42,555 nucleotides of DNA from Streptomyces griseus (lineage in GTDB: Bacteria; Actinomycetota; Actinomycetes; Streptomycetales; Streptomycetaceae), in the NCBI GenBank assembly GCA_002154345.1, contig MUNB01000032.1, forward strand, positions 1-42,555, given 5' to 3'. The notes under the pieces were generated by a model. That model saw only the letters and a program-made list of their open reading frames with translations. It was not told where the DNA came from and did no database searches. The number at the start of each line of letters is the position of its first letter. The stretch's first letter is position 1. Shown here piece by piece: positions 42,548-42,555 of the stretch. A program made the translations under genes and the position numbers.

Positions 42548-42555
42548 TCCGCACG

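Overview
The window is very GC-rich with strong third-position G/C bias, frequent GTG starts, Tat-type signal peptides and typical actinobacterial families (DUF6479-like, DUF6328-like, DUF6325-like, PaoABC-type molybdoenzyme, a DmdR/IdeR-type iron box). It looks like chromosomal DNA of a Streptomyces or close relative. I see about 42 protein genes, no rRNA or tRNA, no CRISPR array and no intact mobile element.

Layout. 0-3.4 kb: a TetX-like FAD monooxygenase cut by the left edge, a membrane-anchored alpha/beta hydrolase, and a convergent propeller-like protein of unknown role. 3.4-8.3 kb: a secreted-protein locus. A lysozyme-like protein and an NlpC/P60-like protein each carry a C-terminal seven-repeat PLL-type beta-propeller. 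They flank a Tat-exported Ag85-like esterase, and an 84-aa mini-protein with one blade-like motif follows the first. 8.3-10.8 kb: an acyl-CoA dehydrogenase and RlmG. 10.9-13.9 kb: a 70-aa protein, a GH25 lysozyme, a secreted endonuclease I and an alpha/beta hydrolase. 14.1-17.9 kb: a lipoprotein/glutaminase-STAS operon, a DUF1269 protein and a divergent baeRF-type protein.

17.9-23.4 kb: on the minus strand, a HATPase anti-sigma-like protein, succinate-semialdehyde dehydrogenase, phosphoketolase and a D-2-hydroxyacid dehydrogenase. 23.6-27.8 kb: a three-subunit molybdenum hydroxylase (2Fe-2S, FAD/4Fe-4S and Mo subunits) preceded by a small protein. 28-35.1 kb: many short genes (DUF6479, a ZnT9-like CDF transporter, two VOC proteins, DUF6328, a GNAT acetyltransferase, DUF1992, two coupled small proteins, a tyrosine phosphatase, DUF6325/SHOCT). 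Two of them have sigma-B-like promoter motifs, so this may be a stress-related block. 35.3-40.5 kb: the mutA-mutB-meaB operon for cobalamin-dependent methylmalonyl-CoA mutase, closed by a clear terminator. 40.6-42.5 kb: a divergent siderophore ABC ATPase and substrate-binding lipoprotein sharing one iron box.

Most of the window is ordinary chromosome. The best candidates for something under-described are the PLL-propeller wall-hydrolase locus, the glutaminase-STAS operon with an anti-sigma-like ATPase gene 7 kb away, and the DUF1269/baeRF divergent pair. Functional links among these are inference.
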